A stretch of 17,100 bases of DNA from an uncultured Collinsella sp. (GTDB lineage Bacteria > Actinomycetota > Coriobacteriia > Coriobacteriales > Coriobacteriaceae), in contig CABVCF010000043.1 of NCBI GenBank assembly GCA_902496775.1, forward strand, positions 1 to 17,100, in the 5' to 3' direction. Below are positions 14,188 through 17,100 of this stretch, piece by piece. The notes under the pieces were generated by a model. The model saw only the letters and a program-made list of their open reading frames with translations, was not told the DNA's origin and ran no database searches. The position numbers were made by a program, and so were the translations under genes. Position 1 is the first letter of the stretch, and each line of letters begins with the position of its first letter.

Positions 14188-14216
14188 ATTGTACGCATAG
14201 CCTTCGATAGTCGTAA
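14188..14216 (-). promoter_or_regulatory. Candidate promoter of the PHP phosphatase gene
   Basis: On the minus strand TTACGA (14211-14216) and TACAAT (14188-14193) are separated by 17 bases. The -10 is good and the -35 weak. It would start transcription near 14181, about 31 bases before the start codon. Confidence 0.4.
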
Positions 14217-14250
14217 AACCACTCCATCCCAAAGACACAACGTTCATGAC

Positions 14251-14281
14251 AACGGGGTCCGGCTTAACACCAAACCCCGTT
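14251..14281 (-). terminator. Weak hairpin after the aminotransferase gene
   Basis: AACGGGGT (14251-14258) and ACCCCGTT (14274-14281) form an 8-bp stem with a 15-base loop, about 35 bases beyond the aminotransferase stop. No T run follows on the minus strand, so it may only partly terminate and some readthrough into the PHP gene is likely. Confidence 0.4.
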
Positions 14282-14315
14282 TCACGTAAAACATTGTAGG
14301 CAGAGCGCTTTACTT

Positions 14316-15500
14316 TTAACGATACTCGTCCGCCAACTGTTTCCAAGCGGGTAGCGAATTGACAATCGTTTCGTAACTCACGCAATAGCCCAGGCGGAAC
14401 CAACCCGGCATACCAAAGCTGTCCGAGGGAACCGCAAGCAACTCATACTTCTTTGCGCGCTCGCAAAACGCATTCGCATCGGGCTCGAGTGCCTTCACCC
14501 ACAGGTAGAATGCACCATCCGGCTCAACATAGGTGTAGCCGTACTCCGTTAGTGCGTCGGTGAGCGCCGTGCGATTGCGTGCATAGGCCTCAACGTCACT
14601 CGGCTCATCGATGCAATCGATGATCACGCGCTGGAAGAGTGCCGGTGCGCATACAAAACCCAGCGTACGGGCAGCGCCCGCAACAGCCGGCATCAGACGA
14701 GCAGCCTGCGGATTGGTGTTGGGGACCAAGATCCACCCCACGCGCTCGCCCGGCAGCGAAAGCGACTTGGAATACGAGTAGCACACCACGGTGTGCTCGT
14801 AGATCGAAGGTGCCCAAGGCACCTCGGCACCGTACACGATCTCGCGGTACGGCTCATCCGAGATGAGCATAATCGGATTCTCGGGATCGCGCTGAGCGTT
14901 GGCCTCGCACAGAACATTGGCCAGTCGCGTCAGCGTGTCGCGTGTATATACGGCACCGGTCGGATTGTTGGGCGAGTCGATGATGACGGCCGCCGTCTTA
15001 TCGCTGATCGCCTTGAGCACGTTGTCCACGCTCAGCTGGAACGTATCTTCATCGGCGAGCGCCTCAACACACGTACAGCCGGCCTTCTCAATCCACACGC
15101 GATACTCCGGGAAGTACGGGGCGATAACGATGACCTCGTCGCCCGGATTGGTAATCGCGTTGAGCGTGCAGGTGAGCGAAGCCGCCGCACCCACCGTCAT
15201 AAAGACATCCTTGCCCTCATAGCTCGTGCCAAAACGGCGGTTGAGCGACTCGGCCACGGCGGTACGGCACTGCGGCAGGCCCGGTGCGGGCGTGTAGCCG
15301 TGCAGCTGGTCGCTCGGCAGCTCCAGAGCCTTCTTAATCGACTCAGCCACAGCAGCGGGTGCCGGAACGCTCGGATTGCCCAGCGAAAAATCGAATACGT
15401 TTTCCGCACCGATCTGCGCCTTGCGCTCAAGGCCATAGCTAAAAATCTCACGGATGATGGAGCTTTCCGCACCGCGAGCATACATAGTTTCGTTGATCAT
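14316..15500 (-). CDS. Class I/II PLP-dependent aminotransferase
   Basis: The 394-residue fold-type I enzyme transfers an amino group between an amino acid and a 2-oxoacid. Visible are the N-terminal FSLGNPSVPAPAAV (38-51), GAAASLTCTLNAI (104-116), SPNNPTG (176-182), SDEPYRE (214-220), the PLP-binding Lys245 in SYSKSLSLPGERVGW, and Arg369 in WFRLGY for the substrate carboxylate. Length is typical of AspB/aromatic-type aminotransferases; the substrate is not determined. The ATG at 15500 is supported by AAAGGGGA directly upstream; the frame stays open to 15599, but that part is formed by a palindromic repeat and lacks a ribosome site. Upstream sequence shares a 20-bp motif with the amino acid importer operon, suggesting co-regulation with amino acid uptake. 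The gene stands between ftsH and the PHP phosphatase on the same strand. Confidence 0.94.
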   Translation of the reverse strand: MINETMYARGAESSIIREIFSYGLERKAQIGAENVFDFSLGNPSVPAPAAVAESIKKALELPSDQLHGYTPAPGLPQCRTAVAESLNRRFGTSYEGKDVFMTVGAAASLTCTLNAITNPGDEVIVIAPYFPEYRVWIEKAGCTCVEALADEDTFQLSVDNVLKAISDKTAAVIIDSPNNPTGAVYTRDTLTRLANVLCEANAQRDPENPIMLISDEPYREIVYGAEVPWAPSIYEHTVVCYSYSKSLSLPGERVGWILVPNTNPQAARLMPAVAGAARTLGFVCAPALFQRVIIDCIDEPSDVEAYARNRTALTDALTEYGYTYVEPDGAFYLWVKALEPDANAFCERAKKYELLAVPSDSFGMPGWFRLGYCVSYETIVNSLPAWKQLADEYR

Positions 15501-15524
15501 CTGTTCCCCTTTCGCATAGGCGGT

Positions 15525-15530
15525 ATTGTA
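15525..15530 (-). promoter_or_regulatory. Likely -10 box of the aminotransferase gene
   Basis: TACAAT on the minus strand lies 25 bases upstream of the start codon. It directly abuts the operator-like motif at 15531-15550, which occupies the spacer and -35 region; no recognisable -35 hexamer is present. The site may therefore be activated or repressed through that motif. Confidence 0.5.
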
Positions 15531-15550
15531 CGCTTTAGTTGAGCAAAGTG
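15531..15550. promoter_or_regulatory. 20-bp operator candidate, copy 2 (aminotransferase gene)
   Basis: CGCTTTAGTT-GAGCAAAGTG matches the motif at 11471-11490 at 17 of 20 positions. All three differences are transitions: two G for A and one C for T on the plus strand. It covers the region just upstream of the -10 box. Read on the minus strand, ACTAAAGCG runs directly into TACAAT, as ACTAAAGTG runs into TATGAT at the importer promoter. Confidence 0.6.
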
Positions 15551-15560
15551 CCGCAGCAAT

Positions 15561-15620
15561 GTTAATTGGGGACAGACTTAAATGCGTGAAAACGCTCATT
15601 TAAGTCTGTCCCCAATCAAC
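15561..15620. repeat. Hairpin with perfect 20-bp arms between ftsH and the aminotransferase gene
   Basis: Arms at 15565-15584 (ATTGGGGACAGACTTAAATG) and 15597-15616 are exact inverted copies with a 12-base loop; GTT/AAC outside adds three pairs after one mismatch. It is separate from the ftsH terminator at 15646-15679. The GGGGACAGACTTA core resembles palindromic repeats I associate with IS200/REP-like elements, but this is from memory and not verified. Confidence 0.75.
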
Positions 15621-15645
15621 AGACGGCCCCATATCGGCCAAAAGG

Positions 15646-15679
15646 AAAAGCCTCCACAGATTTCCCCGCGGAGGCTTTT
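15646..15679 (-). terminator. ftsH: Intrinsic terminator of ftsH
   Basis: AAAAGCCTCC (15646-15655) and GGAGGCTTTT (15670-15679) form a perfect 10-bp stem with a 14-base loop. On the minus strand it begins about ten bases after the ftsH stop and ends in TTTTCCTTTT. Confidence 0.9.
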
Positions 15680-15689
15680 GTTACAAGAA

Positions 15690-17100
15690 CTATTTGTCGG
15701 TGTCGGCACCGGCATTGACGGCACGGTCATCGGCGGCATCATCGGATGCGACTTCGGCATCCTCCTGCATGGCCGCTTGCGCAAAGGCCGCGGCATCAGC
15801 CGCCAGCTCCTCCTCGCTCATACGAGGCGCGCGCTTCTTGGTCGGCAAGCCAGCCGCCTTGGCATTGCGCTCCTCCTTGGCCGCCAGGATATCGCCCTCG
15901 CGCTCAAGGTAGGCGTCCCACTCGTTATCGAGCAGGGCATTCACGGCATCGCCCTCGACAGTCTCGCGCTCAAGCAGCACCTTCGCCATCAGATCGAGCT
16001 GATCGCGACGGGCATCCAAGATCTCGACAGCACGACGATGGGCCTCGCGCATGATGCGCTGAACCTCGATATCAATGCGGCGCGCCGTCTCCTCGGAGTA
16101 ATCCTGATGATCGGCATAGTCGCGGCCCAGGAATACCTGATGCTGCGCCTCGCCAAAGACCTGAGTGCCCAGCTCCTCGCTCATGCCCAGGCGCGTGACC
16201 ATCTCGCGCGCCATCTTGGTTGCGCGCTCCAGATCGTTGCTCGCGCCCGACGTAATGTCATCACACATGAGCTCCTCGGCAACGCGACCGCCCAAGAACA
16301 CGGCGAGCTCGTCGAGCATCTCGTTCTTGGTCTTGAGGAAGTGGTCCTCCTGCGGAAGCTGCAGCGTGTAGCCCAGCGCCTGGCCGCGGCTGACGATCGA
16401 GATCTTGTGAACCGGATCGGAGTGCTCCAGGATGTGGCCCACCAGAGCGTGGCCGCTCTCGTGGTAGGCAATCGTGGTGCGCTCGGCCTCGGTCATCACG
16501 CGACCCTTGCGCTGCGGTCCGGCAATCACGCGCTCCATCGATTCCTCGACCTCGTCCATCGAGATCACGGAACGATGGCGGCGGGCAGCCAACAGTGCAG
16601 ACTCATTGAGCAAGTTCGCCAGGTCGGCACCGGTAAAGCCAACGGTCATCTGGGCGAGCTTCTCAAACTTCACGTCCTCGTCCATCGGCTTGTTCTCGGC
16701 ATGCACGCGCAAGATCTGCTCGCGGCCCTTTACGTCCGGACGGTCGACCGTGACCTGGCGGTCAAAACGACCGGGGCGCAGCAATGCCGGGTCCAGAATA
16801 TCGGGACGATTGGTTGCTGCGATCAGGATGACCGACTCGCTTTCCTCAAAACCATCCATCTCGACCAGCAGCTGGTTGAGCGTCTGCTCGCGCTCGTCGT
16901 GGCCGCCGCCCAGACCGGCTCCGCGCTGACGTCCCACGGCATCGATCTCATCAATAAAGATGATCGACGGAGCCTGGGACTTGGCCTCCTTAAAGAGGTC
17001 GCGCACGCGGCTGGCGCCGACGCCCACGAACATCTCGACAAAGTCAGAACCCGAGATGCTAAAGAACGGCACGCCCGCCTCGCCGGCAACGGCCTTGGCC
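15690..17100 (-). CDS. ftsH: ATP-dependent zinc metalloprotease FtsH, C-terminal part, cut by window edge
   Basis: FtsH is a membrane-anchored AAA+ hexamer that extracts and degrades membrane and short-lived cytosolic proteins. About 470 codons are visible. From the window edge they show AKAVAGEAGVPFFSISGSDF just after the Walker A site (outside the window), FVGVGASRVRDLF with the pore residues preceding it, Walker B IIFIDEIDAVG, the second region of homology ATNRPDILDPALLRPGRFDRQ, the zinc motif HESGH, and the third ligand region SGASNDLERAT. The C-terminal tail is Ala/Asp/Glu-rich (ending NAGADTDK) and longer than in E. coli, as often seen in actinobacteria. The N-terminal membrane segments and start codon lie beyond 17100. 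Transcription ends at the hairpin at 15646-15679, separating it from the aminotransferase gene downstream. Confidence 0.97.
   Translation of the reverse strand, partial: AKAVAGEAGVPFFSISGSDFVEMFVGVGASRVRDLFKEAKSQAPSIIFIDEIDAVGRQRGAGLGGGHDEREQTLNQLLVEMDGFEESESVILIAATNRPDILDPALLRPGRFDRQVTVDRPDVKGREQILRVHAENKPMDEDVKFEKLAQMTVGFTGADLANLLNESALLAARRHRSVISMDEVEESMERVIAGPQRKGRVMTEAERTTIAYHESGHALVGHILEHSDPVHKISIVSRGQALGYTLQLPQEDHFLKTKNEMLDELAVFLGGRVAEELMCDDITSGASNDLERATKMAREMVTRLGMSEELGTQVFGEAQHQVFLGRDYADHQDYSEETARRIDIEVQRIMREAHRRAVEILDARRDQLDLMAKVLLERETVEGDAVNALLDNEWDAYLEREGDILAAKEERNAKAAGLPTKKRAPRMSEEELAADAAAFAQAAMQEDAEVASDDAADDRAVNAGADTDK

Noticed and set aside
14128..14403. 91-codon minus-strand frame bridging the aminotransferase and PHP genes
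   Set aside because: Both ends overlap well-supported genes in other frames; no ribosome site or recognisable domain. An internal ATG at about 14248 would give only some 40 residues and overlaps the PHP promoter candidate.
15501..15599. 33-residue N-terminal extension of the aminotransferase
   Set aside because: It is encoded by the palindromic repeat, promoter and operator region, and lacks a ribosome site; the ATG at 15500 has one.
1..17100. CRISPR array, tRNA, prophage or transposase genes
   Set aside because: I scanned for spaced direct repeats, cloverleaf-like segments and integrase/transposase proteins and saw none; all large frames are accounted for by the listed genes or their shadows.

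Overview
The window is GC-rich chromosomal DNA with heavy use of C- and G-ending codons, closely packed genes on both strands and compact hairpin terminators. Gene content and protein style (GlmS, FtsH with an Ala/Asp-rich tail, an EF-G-like GTPase, a LarE-type sulfur transferase, a Tat-like lipoprotein signal on a solute-binding protein, a secreted EndA-type nuclease) suggest a gut actinobacterium of the Coriobacteriia, most likely Collinsella or a close relative. The genus is an inference from general resemblance, not a database match.

Layout, left to right. 1-1115 (-): N-terminal 60% of glmS, cut by the window edge. It is divergent from a LacI-family regulator (1431-2543, +) across a 315-bp region with a promoter for each gene, a CG-centred operator candidate for the regulator and three GntR-like half-sites near the glmS promoter. 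2657-3307 (-): HAD phosphatase/phosphoglucomutase-like gene, convergent with the regulator across a near-ideal bidirectional terminator and divergent from larE (3481-4359, +) across a 17-bp palindrome. 4520-5386 (-): a ModD-type phosphoribosyltransferase homologue. 5562-6527 (+): membrane-anchored or secreted DNA/RNA nuclease. 6656-8731 (-): EF-G-like GTPase with unusual G motifs. 9042-11452 (-): complete polar amino acid ABC importer in the order binding protein, permease, ATPase. 11802-13250 (+): RumA/RlmD-type 23S rRNA uracil methyltransferase with a basic N-terminal extension. 13329-14150 (-): PHP-domain phosphatase. 14316-15500 (-): class I PLP aminotransferase. 15690-17100 (-): C-terminal part of FtsH, cut by the window edge.

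The coding content is mainly core metabolism and housekeeping; I see no integrase, transposase gene, CRISPR array, phage module, tRNA or rRNA. The unusual signal lies between the genes. Four long inverted repeats (4372-4438, 10492-10602, 11544-11694, 15561-15620) have arms of 19-41 bp, and only one of them looks like an ordinary part of an operon. A near-identical 20-bp motif (C-R-CTTTAGTT-R-AG-Y-AAAGTG) lies upstream of both the amino acid importer operon and the aminotransferase gene, 4 kb apart, with an ACTAAAGYG half-site abutting the -10 box in each. This suggests a shared regulator linking amino acid uptake and transamination, and it is the most testable new observation here. Secondary points are a LarE with the three-cysteine signature lacking visible lar partners, and an EF-G paralogue whose guanine-specificity motif reads NRLS instead of NKxD.
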